Shown here piece after piece: positions 13,060 through 21,478 of a stretch of 64,000 nt of DNA. A program made the translations under genes and the position numbers. The DNA comes from Ga0077527 sp038316355. Its GTDB lineage: Bacteria; Pseudomonadota; Gammaproteobacteria; Burkholderiales; SG8-41. Numbering within the stretch: position 1 is the stretch's first letter; each line of letters starts with the position of its first letter. The stretch spans positions 1 to 64,000 of the forward strand of contig JBBQAO010000013.1 in assembly GCA_038316355.1 (NCBI GenBank). The letters are read 5' to 3'. The notes beneath the pieces are model-generated. The model saw only the letters and a list, made by a program, of their open reading frames with translations. It ran no database searches and had not been told where the DNA came from.

Positions 13060-14808
13060 TCAGGTGTTTTTTGCTTGGACGTAACGGCCCGGTGCCGGTT
13101 CGATCGCCGGGTAACGGGCATTGCCGGGTGCTGCGGGGGCAGCGACCTGTGGGCCGCCGTATTGCATCAGCCAATGGGTCCAGTGCGGCCACCAGCTGCC
13201 GGGCTGCGACGTTGCGCTCTCCAGCCAGGTTTCAGCCTCCGGCGGCAGCGCCTCGTTGGTCCAGAAGTTGCGTTTGTTGCGGCTCGCCGGATTGACGACC
13301 CCGGCGATGTGGCCGCTGGCCGCGAGCACGAATTGCAGCGGGCCGCCGAGCAGCGGGACGCTGCCGTAAGCCGTGCGCCAGGGAACGATGTGGTCCTCGC
13401 GCGCCGCCAGCAGGTAGGCCGGCATGTCGACATTCGCCAGGTCGACCGGCACGCCGCACATGGTGAGCTTGCCGGGTTCTCGCAGGTTGTTTTCGAGGTA
13501 GGTATGGCGCACGTAATATTTGTACATCGTGCCTGGCAGGTTGGTGCTGTCGCTGTTCCAGTACAGCAGGTCGAAGGCTTCCGGCGTGCGGCCCTTGAGG
13601 TAATTGTTGACCACGTACGGCCAGATCAGGTCGTTGGCGCGCAGGCTGGCGAAGGTCAGCGCCAGTTCGCGCCCGCGCAATACGCCGCCCTGGGCGAATT
13701 CGGCCTCGCGCGCGGCCACGTACGGCTCATCGATGAAAACGCTCAACTCGCCGGTATCGCTGAAATCGAGCATGGTGGTGAGGAAGGTGACGCTGGCGAC
13801 CGGGTTTTCACCGCGTGCGCGCAGCACCGCCAGCGCTGAGGCCAGCAGGGTGCCGCCGACGCAGAAACCCAGCGCATTGATCTGTGGTGTACCGCTGATC
13901 TCTTGCGCCACGCTGAGGGCGCGCATCACGCCGTGTTCCAGGTAATCGTCCCAGGTGGCATGGCCCATCTCCGCCGGCATGTTGCGCCAGGACACCATGA
14001 ACACGGTGTGGCCCGCGGCGACAGCGTGGCGGACGTAGGAATTGTCGGGCTGCAGGTCGAGGATGTAGTACTTGTTGATGCAGGGTGGCACCATCACCAG
14101 CGGCCGTTCGTATACCTCCCCGGTCAGCGGCGCGTACTGCAGCAATTGCATGAAGTCGTTTTCGTAAACCACCGCGCCCGGCGTGATTGCCAGATTGCGG
14201 CCGACCTCGAAGGCGGTTTCGTCGGTCATCGACACCAGTCCCTTGTCGATGTCGGCAGCGAGGTTTTTCAGGCCCTGGCTGAGACTGGCGCCTTCGGTTT
14301 CCGCGGCGAGCTTGATGGCTTCGGGATTGCTCCACGGGAAATTGGCCGGCGACAAGGCGTCGATCATTTGCCGCGTGTAGAACTCCAGCTTGTGTTTGGC
14401 GTGGGCTTCGAGCTTGGCGGCGGCAGTCAGTTCTTCCAGCCAGCGCGAAGAAAGCAGGTAGGACTGGGCGAGATAGTTGAAGTAGGGCTCTCGCCATTCC
14501 GGGGCGCGGAAACGGCGGTCCGTCGGTGGCGGTGGCGTGGCGGCACTGTCGGCGGCTGGATTGGCGCAGGCCTGCCACAAGGTCAGGTGGTCGCGATAAT
14601 AACGGTTGTTCAGTTCCAGCCAGCGTTCGCTGTCCGCCGTCATGCCGGAGGCAAGCAACTGCATCATCATCTGCGCCATGTCGGGCGTGGTCTGCGCAGC
14701 GTCAAGTTTGCCGGCGGCGCCGGCGAACAGCATGCGGTTCAATTCGGCAAATGCTGCAGCGGCTTGCTGGGACGTAAATTCGGGCGTGGGTTTGGACGTT
14801 TCAGTCAT
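13060..14808 (-). CDS. phaC: Class I poly(3-hydroxyalkanoate) synthase
   Basis: It polymerises 3-hydroxybutyryl-CoA into PHB at the granule surface. The 582-residue length is typical of class I. The PhaC N-terminal domain (NPEAIKLAAETEGASLSQGL) is followed by the alpha/beta hydrolase core, with the lipase-like box GFCVGG placing the catalytic Cys at residue 316. The catalytic Asp lies in AREDHIVPW and the His in ASGHIAGVVNP. It is the first gene of the leftward phaC-phaB group, with phaR behind. A 130 bp region upstream separates it from the ZIP gene. Confidence 0.97.
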   Translation of the reverse strand: MTETSKPTPEFTSQQAAAAFAELNRMLFAGAAGKLDAAQTTPDMAQMMMQLLASGMTADSERWLELNNRYYRDHLTLWQACANPAADSAATPPPPTDRRFRAPEWREPYFNYLAQSYLLSSRWLEELTAAAKLEAHAKHKLEFYTRQMIDALSPANFPWSNPEAIKLAAETEGASLSQGLKNLAADIDKGLVSMTDETAFEVGRNLAITPGAVVYENDFMQLLQYAPLTGEVYERPLVMVPPCINKYYILDLQPDNSYVRHAVAAGHTVFMVSWRNMPAEMGHATWDDYLEHGVMRALSVAQEISGTPQINALGFCVGGTLLASALAVLRARGENPVASVTFLTTMLDFSDTGELSVFIDEPYVAAREAEFAQGGVLRGRELALTFASLRANDLIWPYVVNNYLKGRTPEAFDLLYWNSDSTNLPGTMYKYYVRHTYLENNLREPGKLTMCGVPVDLANVDMPAYLLAAREDHIVPWRTAYGSVPLLGGPLQFVLAASGHIAGVVNPASRNKRNFWTNEALPPEAETWLESATSQPGSWWPHWTHWLMQYGGPQVAAPAAPGNARYPAIEPAPGRYVQAKNT

Positions 14809-14940
14809 GGGTAGTCAGCAGCATGCGACGCGAGTTTGACACGCCGATGGCAATGGCGCGAAGCCAACGAAGTCAGGACAACAATAACATACCGATTCGC
14901 GCCTGCTGCCGCGGTTTTGCTGCTGTTTTTTTATGGGTGA

Positions 14941-15750
14941 TCAGTGGCCGCCGTGCGCCCAGGCGCCGACCAGCCAGATGGTGGCGATACCCAGTCCGAT
15001 CAGCAGCACCTGCTGCGCAGTGGCTGCCAGCTCGGGCCGGCGGTGCAGGCCGGGAATCAGGTCGGCGACGGCGACATAGAGCATGCTCGCTGCGGCCAGT
15101 GCCAGCAGCGGTGTGACCAGTGCTTCGGCGACCTGCAATGTGAAATAAGCGAGTACGCCGCCGACCACCATTGCTGCACTGGCGATGACGTTCAACAGCA
15201 TCGCTTTGCGCTTGCTGTAACCGGAGTGCAGCAAAATCAGGAAGTCGCCGACTTCCTGCGGCACTTCGTGGGCGATGATCGCGATTGATGTCACGATGCC
15301 CAGTTGGATATCGGCCATGAAAGCGGCGGCAATCAGCACACCATCGACAAAATTATGGAAGGTGTCCCCGACCAGGATCATCAGTCCGCTGCGGCCGTGG
15401 TCATTGTGACTGTGCTCATTGTGGCCATGATTCTGCTGCGGCGAGGCATGCGGATCGTGGGCTTCGCATTCCTCGACATGGCAATGCCGCCACAGTACCA
15501 GTTTTTCGAGAATGAAAAATCCGAGGATGCCGAACAGCACAGTAGCTGCGGTGCTCTGGATGCTGTCGCTTTTCTCGAAGGCGTGCGGCAGGACTTCGAT
15601 GAACGCCGCGCCAAGCAGCGCGCCGACGGCATAACTGACCAGCATCGGTACCTGCGAGGCCTTGGCCTTGATCGCAAACAGGCCGGCCATGACAGCGGAC
15701 AATATGCCGCCGGCAAAGGTTGCCAGGATGATCCAGGTGAGCGTATTCAC
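14941..15750 (-). CDS. ZIP-family divalent metal transporter
   Basis: I use GTG 15750 (VNTLTWIIL), because the region farther upstream is repeat DNA; this gives 269 residues. The protein has about eight membrane segments and a His-rich cytosolic loop (SPQQNHGHNEHSHNDHGR). The metal-binding helices are clear: HNFVDGVLIAAAF and HEVPQEVGDFLILLH. These match ZIP transporters of the ZupT/GufA group, importing Zn2+ or Fe2+ across the inner membrane. The substrate cannot be read from sequence. It stands alone between phaC and pgeF on the same strand. Confidence 0.9.
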   Translation of the reverse strand: MNTLTWIILATFAGGILSAVMAGLFAIKAKASQVPMLVSYAVGALLGAAFIEVLPHAFEKSDSIQSTAATVLFGILGFFILEKLVLWRHCHVEECEAHDPHASPQQNHGHNEHSHNDHGRSGLMILVGDTFHNFVDGVLIAAAFMADIQLGIVTSIAIIAHEVPQEVGDFLILLHSGYSKRKAMLLNVIASAAMVVGGVLAYFTLQVAEALVTPLLALAAASMLYVAVADLIPGLHRRPELAATAQQVLLIGLGIATIWLVGAWAHGGH

Positions 15751-15806
15751 GGAAATTCGCTTATAGGCGCAGCGCGGGGTGCGCGGCGAGGCGGGATTAT
15801 AACCAA

Positions 15807-15884
15807 GTGATGAGTGATGAGTGATGAGTGATGAGCGGCCAAGGGTCTGTTTTTGCTCCGCACTCATCACTCATCATGCATCAC
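15807..15884. repeat. Heptanucleotide (GTGATGA) repeats forming an inverted pair
   Basis: Four head-to-tail GTGATGA units at 15807-15834 face CTCATCACTCATCA at 15863 onward, so the region can fold into a hairpin. It lies downstream of pgeF, with the last bases overlapping the pgeF stop codon. It may act as a transcription terminator or be a slipping microsatellite. A related GGTGATT-rich repeat lies at 19033-19080. Confidence 0.6.
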
Positions 15885-16624
15885 TGTCTCCAAATAAGTG
15901 CTGCCATGCGGCCGGTGACCGGGTTGCGGCGGTGGGAATAAAAGCGTTCTGAGTCCGTATAAGTGCAGAGGTCGCCGCCATAGACCTGCGTCACGCCGGC
16001 GCGGCGCAAGGCGTCGCGCGCCAGTGCCGGCAGATCGCATAACCATTTCCCGGCGCGTAGCGGTTTGAAGGCGGCTTTGCGTTCCGGCGCATCCGCGCAA
16101 AACGCCTGCAGCACGTCGTCGCCGACTTCGAATGCGGTCGGCCCGATGCCGGGACCGATCCAGGCCAGCAGATCGGCAGGTTTTGCCGGCATGCTTGCAA
16201 TGGTGCTGGTGAGTATGCCGCCAGCGAGGCCGCGCCAGCCGGCATGGGCGGCGGCAATGCAGCTTCCGGCGCGGTCGGTGAACAGGACCGGCAGGCAATC
16301 GGCGACGAGGATGGCGCAGACCGTGCCGGGACGGCGCGCGACACTGGCGTCAGCTTCGGGCGCATCATTGCCGGTCATCATGTCGGCATCGACGACGCTG
16401 CTGCCGTGCACCTGCGCCAGCCAGCGCGGTGGTTCCGGCAGCAGCCGGTTCAGTTGTGCATGGTTGGCCTCGACTGCGGCTGGATCATCAGCGGTGCGCC
16501 GACCGAGGTTCATGCCGGCATAGGGGCCACTGCTGGTGCCGCCGGCGCGCGTGGTGACCATGGCACGCACATGGGCGGGTGCCGGCCAGTCGGGAATGAT
16601 CCATTGCCGATGCAGTGCGTTCAT
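15881..16624 (-). CDS. pgeF: Peptidoglycan editing factor / multicopper-like purine nucleoside phosphorylase family (YfiH)
   Basis: I take ATG 16624 (MNALHRQWIIPDWP), giving 247 residues; it overlaps the rluD stop as ATGA, a coupled start. Family features are present: MTTRAGGTSSGPYAGMNLG near the N-terminus, LAQVHGSSVV, the metal-site segment ADCLPVLF with HAGWRGLAGG, and a C-terminal CTYTDSERFYSHRR. YfiH/PgeF proteins hydrolyse mis-incorporated L-Ser in peptidoglycan precursors and have purine nucleoside phosphorylase activity in some members. The rluD-pgeF pairing is common in proteobacteria, often with bamD as here. Confidence 0.92.
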   Translation of the reverse strand: MNALHRQWIIPDWPAPAHVRAMVTTRAGGTSSGPYAGMNLGRRTADDPAAVEANHAQLNRLLPEPPRWLAQVHGSSVVDADMMTGNDAPEADASVARRPGTVCAILVADCLPVLFTDRAGSCIAAAHAGWRGLAGGILTSTIASMPAKPADLLAWIGPGIGPTAFEVGDDVLQAFCADAPERKAAFKPLRAGKWLCDLPALARDALRRAGVTQVYGGDLCTYTDSERFYSHRRNPVTGRMAALIWRQ

Positions 16625-17601
16625 TCGTCGCGCAGGGCTGCGATCAGTTGCTGCATGTCTGCCGGCAGCGCTGCCTGCCATTGCATGGTTTCGCCGCTTT
16701 GCGGATGAGTCAAGGCCAGTTTTTCGGCATGCAGTGCCTGGCGCGGCAGTTGTGGCGTCGCCGGAGGATTGCGCGGCCCGTAGACCGGATCGCCCCAGAT
16801 CGGGTGGCCGAGTTTCTGCAGGTGCACGCGGATCTGGTGAGTGCGCCCGGTTTCGAGGCGGCAGGCGAGCACGCTGGCGCGCGCCAGTTTTTCCAGCACC
16901 TTGTAATGGGTGACGGCCGGTTTGCCGGAATGCACCACGGCCATGCGCGTGCGGCTGCGCGGGTCGCGCCCGATGGCACCTTCGATCCTGCCGTCGCGGG
17001 TGACCTTGCCGTGGGCGACGGCGCGGTATTCGCGGGTGACGGTGCGCGCCTGCAGCTGGCGCACCAGGTCGGTTTGCGCGGTCAGCGTTTTGGCGATGAC
17101 CAGCAATCCGCTGGTGTCCTTGTCAAGGCGGTGCACGATGCCGGCGCGCGGCACCGCCGCCAGTTGCGGGGCGTGGGCGAGCAGGGCGTTCAACAGCGTG
17201 CCCTGCCAGTTGCCGCTGCCCGGATGCACCACCAGGCCCGGAGGTTTGTTGATGACGATCAGCGTGTCGTCTTCGTACAACACATCCAGCGGGATGCTTT
17301 CGGGGCGGAATGAGGTTTCTTCGGGTGACAGCACCGGCTGCACGGCCACCTGCTCACCACCGTGGAGTTTGTCGCGCGGCGCCAGTGTGCGGCCGTCAAC
17401 GGTGACGCGGCCTTCACGCACCCATATGGTCAGGCGGGCGCGGGAATACTGCGGCAGGAGCTGCGCCAGAGCCTGATCCAGGCGCAAACCGGCACAGGTT
17501 GCCGGCACCGTCAGATGATACGGAGCCGGGGTGTCCCCGTTTTGGGTATAATTTTCGGATGACGAATCAGTATTCATCCCAGCACTCATCGCAGCATTCA
17601 T
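16621..17601 (-). CDS. rluD: 23S rRNA pseudouridine synthase (1911/1915/1917)
   Basis: It modifies helix 69 of 23S rRNA. An S4 RNA-binding domain (LRLDQALAQLLPQYSRARL, GRVTVDG) is followed by the RluA-type catalytic domain with HRLDKDTSGLLVIAKT, where the Asp is catalytic, and LETGRTHQIRVHL. Length is 326 from ATG 17601. In-frame ATGs at residues 5 and 9 are alternatives and would reduce the overlap with the divergent bamD start region. The N-terminal 25 residues are low-complexity and not conserved in the family. Confidence 0.94.
   Translation of the reverse strand: MNAAMSAGMNTDSSSENYTQNGDTPAPYHLTVPATCAGLRLDQALAQLLPQYSRARLTIWVREGRVTVDGRTLAPRDKLHGGEQVAVQPVLSPEETSFRPESIPLDVLYEDDTLIVINKPPGLVVHPGSGNWQGTLLNALLAHAPQLAAVPRAGIVHRLDKDTSGLLVIAKTLTAQTDLVRQLQARTVTREYRAVAHGKVTRDGRIEGAIGRDPRSRTRMAVVHSGKPAVTHYKVLEKLARASVLACRLETGRTHQIRVHLQKLGHPIWGDPVYGPRNPPATPQLPRQALHAEKLALTHPQSGETMQWQAALPADMQQLIAALRDE
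17547..17552 (+). promoter_or_regulatory. Consensus -10 (TATAAT) for bamD
   Basis: A perfect TATAAT lies at 17547-17552, with no convincing -35. Transcription would begin near 17559, which is the first possible bamD ATG. Either bamD is leaderless or the start at 17604 is used. The promoter lies inside the rluD coding sequence. Confidence 0.45.
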
Positions 17602-18431
17602 TGATGTTCAGTCTCAGGCGGAACATTTTAACGGTATTCACCGCCGTCACCGTTGCCTGGTTATTGGGCTTAATGGGCGGCTGCGGTATTTTCGGCGGCA
17701 AGGAAGTCGACGAGACCCGCGGCTGGTCGGTGCAGAAGCTTTATGCCGAGGCCCGCCAGGAACTCGCGGACCGCAACTGGGAAAATGCGATCAAGCATTA
17801 CGAACGCATCGAGTCGCGTTATCCGTTCGGGCGCTTCGCGCAACAGGCACAGATCGAAGTCGCCTACGCCCACTGGAAAAACGAGGATCCGGCGTCGGCG
17901 CTGGCGACCATCGACCGCTTCGTCAAACAGCATCCGAGCCACCCCAGCGCCGATTACATGTATTTCCTGCGCGGGCTGATCAATTTCAACGACGATCTGG
18001 GCATCATGGGTTTTTTCAGCGGGCAGGATCTGTCCGAACGTGATCCCAAAGCCGCAGCGGAGGCGTTTGTGGCGTTCAAGGATCTGGCCACGCGGTTTCC
18101 CAACAGCCCATACACGCCCGACGCAATCCAGCGCATGAATTATCTGGTCAATGCGCTGGCGTCGCATGAGATCCATGTGGCGCGTTATTACATCAAGCGC
18201 AAGGCCTACGTTGCCGCAGCGAACCGCGCACAGTATGCGCTGAAGACCTATCCGGGCGCGCCGGCCAATGAAGAGGGGCTGGTGATCATGGTTCAGGCCT
18301 ATGATGCGCTGGGCATGACGACCTTGCGCAATGATGCCGAGCGCGTGCTGCTGAAGAATTTCCCGGACAGCGTCTATATGAAGGGCGGTCCGAAAAAAGG
18401 CTCACCCTGGTGGCAGATCTGGAACTGGTAG
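17559..18431 (+). CDS. bamD: Outer membrane protein assembly factor BamD (ComL)
   Basis: This is an essential lipoprotein of the BAM complex that inserts beta-barrel proteins in the outer membrane. The signal peptide ends in a lipobox (LLGLMGGC), followed by five tetratricopeptide-like repeats (WSVQKLYAEARQELADRNWE, YPFGRFAQQAQIEVAYAHWK, HPSHPSADYMYFLRGL, FPNSPYTPDAIQRM). The length, 290 from ATG 17559 or 275 from ATG 17604, fits. The 17604 start (MFSLRRNILTVF) gives a cleaner signal peptide, and the TATAAT at 17547 supports it. The N-terminal 15 extra residues are a Gln/Ser/His repeat. Confidence 0.94.
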   Translation: MTNQYSSQHSSQHSLMFSLRRNILTVFTAVTVAWLLGLMGGCGIFGGKEVDETRGWSVQKLYAEARQELADRNWENAIKHYERIESRYPFGRFAQQAQIEVAYAHWKNEDPASALATIDRFVKQHPSHPSADYMYFLRGLINFNDDLGIMGFFSGQDLSERDPKAAAEAFVAFKDLATRFPNSPYTPDAIQRMNYLVNALASHEIHVARYYIKRKAYVAAANRAQYALKTYPGAPANEEGLVIMVQAYDALGMTTLRNDAERVLLKNFPDSVYMKGGPKKGSPWWQIWNW

Positions 18432-18501
18432 CAGGGCCCGCTGGCCATTACTTTGCAAGTGCGACGGCGGCGATTTGGTCCTGGCGCGCGAAACTTTGGT
18501 C

Positions 18502-18825
18502 CTAGCGCGCGAAACGTTTGACCACGATCATCAGCTCCGCGATCGCCTGATCGCCGTGGTCGGCCCTGACGGCATCGGCCACGCAGCCGCGGGTGTGGTC
18601 TTCCAGTAGCTGCAACGCCACTGCGTCCAGCGCCGACTGGATGGCCGCAACCTGGGTCAGTACATCGACACAATACCGGTCGCCCTCGATCATCTGTGCC
18701 ACGCCGCGCACCTGGCCTTCCACGCGGTTCAGCCGTTTCAGCAGCGCCGGCTTGTGCGGTTGTACGACCAGCGGGTCATGGCATCCGGCATGCGCTGCGA
18801 CGCGTTTGTAGTCAGGCGACGTCAT
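18502..18825 (-). CDS. csoR: CsoR/RcnR-family metal-sensing repressor
   Basis: I choose ATG 18825 (MTSPDYKRVAAHAGCH), giving 107 residues; the start overlaps the 3' end of copZ by 14 bases in another frame. The DUF156 helical fold is evident: LLKRLNRVEGQVRGVAQMIE, then CVDVLTQVAAIQSALDAVAL and LLEDHTRGCVADAV. The Cys...His-x3-Cys metal site (CVDVL, DHTRGC) fits Cu(I) sensing by CsoR. As the last gene of copA-copZ-csoR it closes a feedback loop, and the palindrome before copA is its likely operator. Confidence 0.88.
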   Translation of the reverse strand: MTSPDYKRVAAHAGCHDPLVVQPHKPALLKRLNRVEGQVRGVAQMIEGDRYCVDVLTQVAAIQSALDAVALQLLEDHTRGCVADAVRADHGDQAIAELMIVVKRFAR

Positions 18826-19018
18826 AACCGGCGTCCGTGATTGCGGCCTTGATCGCCTGCAGGCTGGTTTTTCCGGCGTCGTAGCTGACGGTGGCCTGCG
18901 CTTGTTCCAGTGAGACTTCCGCTTGGGTGACGCCGGCCATGTTGCCGAGCACACGTTTCACGCTGGACACGCAACCCATGCAGGTCATGCCGGTGATTTT
19001 GACTGTGGTGGTTTCCAT
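18812..19018 (-). CDS. copZ: Copper chaperone (heavy-metal-associated domain)
   Basis: From ATG 19018, with a strong AAGGAG site 8 bases upstream, the product is 68 residues: one HMA domain with the Cu(I) motif GMTCMGC and the usual beta-alpha-beta-beta-alpha-beta pattern (VKRVLGNMAGVTQAEVSL, AIKAAITDAGYDV). It would carry Cu(I) to CopA or to CsoR in the cytoplasm. It lies 107 bp downstream of copA, across a short GGTGATT-type repeat region. Its 3' end overlaps the csoR start. Confidence 0.9.
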   Translation of the reverse strand: METTTVKITGMTCMGCVSSVKRVLGNMAGVTQAEVSLEQAQATVSYDAGKTSLQAIKAAITDAGYDVA

Positions 19019-19125
19019 GATGTGCTCCTTGATGGTGACTGGTGATTTGTAAATGGTGATTGGTAAATGGTGATTGGTGAGGAGAGCGGGGCTGGGGTTT
19101 CCAGTCACTAATTACCATTTACCTA

Positions 19126-21330
19126 TTACCGTCCTCGCGGGCGCCAGCGTTTAAGCAGCAGCGAATTGCTGACCACCGACACCGAGCTCATCGCCATCGC
19201 GGCACCAGCAATCACCGGATTGAGCAGGCCGGCTGCGGCCAGTGGAATGCCCAGTGCGTTGTAAATAAAAGCAAAAAACAGGTTCTGCTTTATTTTGCGA
19301 AAAGTCGCGCGCGACAGGCTCACGGCATCGACTGCGCTCAGCAGGTCGCTGCGCATCAAGGTCACGTCTGCCGCGTGGATCGCCACGTCGGAACCGGCAC
19401 CGATGGCGAAGCTGACCTGTGCTGCAGCCAGTGCCGGTGCATCGTTGACGCCGTCGCCGATCATGCCGACCACGTGACCTTTCGTTTTCAGTGCGGCGAT
19501 GCGCTGCGCCTTGTCCTGCGGCAGCATTTCCGCTTCAAAGCTTGAAACTCCAGCTTCGCGTGCGATGCGTTCCGCAGTACGTTGATTATCGCCGGTGAGC
19601 ATGATCACGGTGATGCCCAGCGCCTGCAACGCGGCGACTGCCTCGACAGAAGTCGGGCGTAGCGGATCGGCGATGGCGATCAGGCCGAGGACGCGGCCGG
19701 CGTGGGCAACGCCGATCACGGTTTTGCCCTGGTCCTGCAGTTGGGCAAGCCGCTGGGCGTCGAAGGCCAGTCCGGCATCGCTCAGCATACGTGGCGAGCC
19801 GAGTAGCGCCGGTTTGCCGTCAAGCAGGGCGCGCACGCCTTTGCCGGTGACCGCGGCAAAATCCTGAACCGGCGGCGGAGCAATGTTGCGGTCGCGGGCG
19901 CAGCCGAGGATGGCGCGCGCCAGCGGATGTTCGGAGCCGGCCTCCAGCGCAGCGGCGACACGCAGCACCTCTTCCTCGCTGCTGCCGTCGCCGGCAATGA
20001 TATCGGTCACCGCGGGTTTTCCCTGCGTCAGCGTGCCGGTCTTGTCGACGATCAGCGTGTCGATATGGCCGGCGTGTTCCAGCGCTTCAGCATTTTTGAT
20101 CAGCACACCGGCGCGCGCGCCGGCGCCGCTGCCGACCATGATCGCGGTCGGCGTGGCCAAGCCCAGCGCGCAGGGGCAGGCGATCACCAGTACGGCGACG
20201 GCATTGACCATGGCCGTGGTGAAATCTCCCCCCAGCCACCACCAGCCGATGAAGGTCAGCAGCGCGATCCCCACCACCACCGGTACAAACACGCCGGCAA
20301 TGACATCGGCCAGGCGCTGGATCGGTGCCTTGGACCCCTGGGCCTCCTCGACGAGGCGGATGATGCCGGCCAGCGCGGTGTCGTTGCCAACGCCGGTGGC
20401 GCGGCAACGGAGCAGGCCCTCGGCGTTGATGGTTGCGGCATACACGGGACTGTCTGCGATTTTGGCGACGGGCAGGCTTTCGCCGGTGAGCATGGCTTCG
20501 TCGATGCTGGACGATCCGTCGATCACTTTGCCGTCCACCGGCACGGCTTCACCCGGGCGCACCACGAACACATCACCGACACGCATGTCGGCCACGGCAA
20601 TTTCAACGATACCGCCATTGCGTTCGATGCGCGCAGTTTTGGGCTGTAGCCGGATCAGTTCCTCGATTGCGGCCGAGGCGCGGGCACGCGCCCGTGATTC
20701 CAGCAGTTTGCCGAGGAACACCAGCGTGATGATGCTGACTGCCGCTTCGAAATAAAGGTGGCCGTCGATTCCCAGCAGCACCACCGCCGCACTGTAGAAA
20801 TACGCCATGCTGGTGCCGAGGGCGATCAATACATCCATGTTGGCGCCGCCGCCGCGCAGTGCGTGGTATGCGCCGACATAAAACCGCCAGCCGATCCAGA
20901 ATTGCACCGGCGTGGCGATCAGCAGTTGTGCCAGCGGTGGCAGCCAGGCGGCGTGGGGGGCGCCAGTGAGCATGTGCAGCATCAGCGCGAAGAAGGGCAG
21001 GGTCAGCACCGCTGAAATGGTGAACAGCCGCAGGTCGCGCTGATAGGCGGCGACGCGCTCGGCCTTGCGCGTGGCATCGTCGCCGGCCACCGGTATTTGC
21101 GCGTCGTAACCGGCTTTACGGATAGTGTCGATCAGGTCGGCGGGCGCGATACGGCCGGCGGGATATTCGACATGGGCTTTTTCAGTGGCGAAGTTCACCG
21201 CCGCCTTGACGTCAGGCAGGCGGTTCAGCGTTTTTTCGATACGTGCCGCGCAGGCGGCGCAGGTCATGCCGGTAATCGGCAGGTCAATCACTGCAGGTTT
21301 GGCTGGCGCGGCAGGAAGGGCTTGGTCCAT
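19126..21330 (-). CDS. copA: Copper-exporting P1B-type ATPase
   Basis: It pumps Cu(I) from cytoplasm to periplasm. One N-terminal HMA domain (GMTCAACAARIEK) precedes eight membrane helices. The ion-binding CPC is in CPCALGLATP, the phosphorylated Asp in DKTGTLTQG, the actuator TGES, and the hinge MIGDGVNDAPAL. The last membrane helix has the YN and MxxS motifs (FIYNALGIPLAA, AMAMSSVSVVSNSLLL) typical of Cu+ pumps. The 734-residue length is typical. It is the first gene of the copA-copZ-csoR operon. Confidence 0.96.
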   Translation of the reverse strand: MDQALPAAPAKPAVIDLPITGMTCAACAARIEKTLNRLPDVKAAVNFATEKAHVEYPAGRIAPADLIDTIRKAGYDAQIPVAGDDATRKAERVAAYQRDLRLFTISAVLTLPFFALMLHMLTGAPHAAWLPPLAQLLIATPVQFWIGWRFYVGAYHALRGGGANMDVLIALGTSMAYFYSAAVVLLGIDGHLYFEAAVSIITLVFLGKLLESRARARASAAIEELIRLQPKTARIERNGGIVEIAVADMRVGDVFVVRPGEAVPVDGKVIDGSSSIDEAMLTGESLPVAKIADSPVYAATINAEGLLRCRATGVGNDTALAGIIRLVEEAQGSKAPIQRLADVIAGVFVPVVVGIALLTFIGWWWLGGDFTTAMVNAVAVLVIACPCALGLATPTAIMVGSGAGARAGVLIKNAEALEHAGHIDTLIVDKTGTLTQGKPAVTDIIAGDGSSEEEVLRVAAALEAGSEHPLARAILGCARDRNIAPPPVQDFAAVTGKGVRALLDGKPALLGSPRMLSDAGLAFDAQRLAQLQDQGKTVIGVAHAGRVLGLIAIADPLRPTSVEAVAALQALGITVIMLTGDNQRTAERIAREAGVSSFEAEMLPQDKAQRIAALKTKGHVVGMIGDGVNDAPALAAAQVSFAIGAGSDVAIHAADVTLMRSDLLSAVDAVSLSRATFRKIKQNLFFAFIYNALGIPLAAAGLLNPVIAGAAMAMSSVSVVSNSLLLKRWRPRGR

Positions 21331-21339
21331 GGCGGTATC

Positions 21340-21360
21340 ATATACCCCATATGGGTATAT
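21340..21360. promoter_or_regulatory. Candidate CsoR operator upstream of copA
   Basis: ATATACCC (21340-21347) and GGGTATAT (21353-21360) form a perfect 8 bp inverted repeat around CATAT, nine bases upstream of the copA ATG. A G/C tract flanked by AT-rich arms is the known form of CsoR/RcnR operators. The location over the translation-initiation region would block transcription or initiation. Confidence 0.7.
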
Positions 21361-21390
21361 TTCGAGACCGCAGAGTATTTATTTTATATA

Positions 21391-21410
21391 ATAAAATCAA
21401 TAACTTATAT
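21391..21410. repeat. Recurrent AT-rich intergenic motif (copy upstream of copA)
   Basis: The core TAAAATCAATAACTTAT recurs with small changes at 30847-30870, 37367-37390, 42811-42834 and 52421-52445, always between genes and in both orientations. The longer consensus begins TATCAWTAAAATCAATWACT. Its role is unknown. Confidence 0.65.
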
Positions 21411-21478
21411 AGATTATGGGACTGTGGCATCAAAAAAAGCGCCGCGGGCGGAGCGCCTTGTTGCTGATGGGTCGTGGT

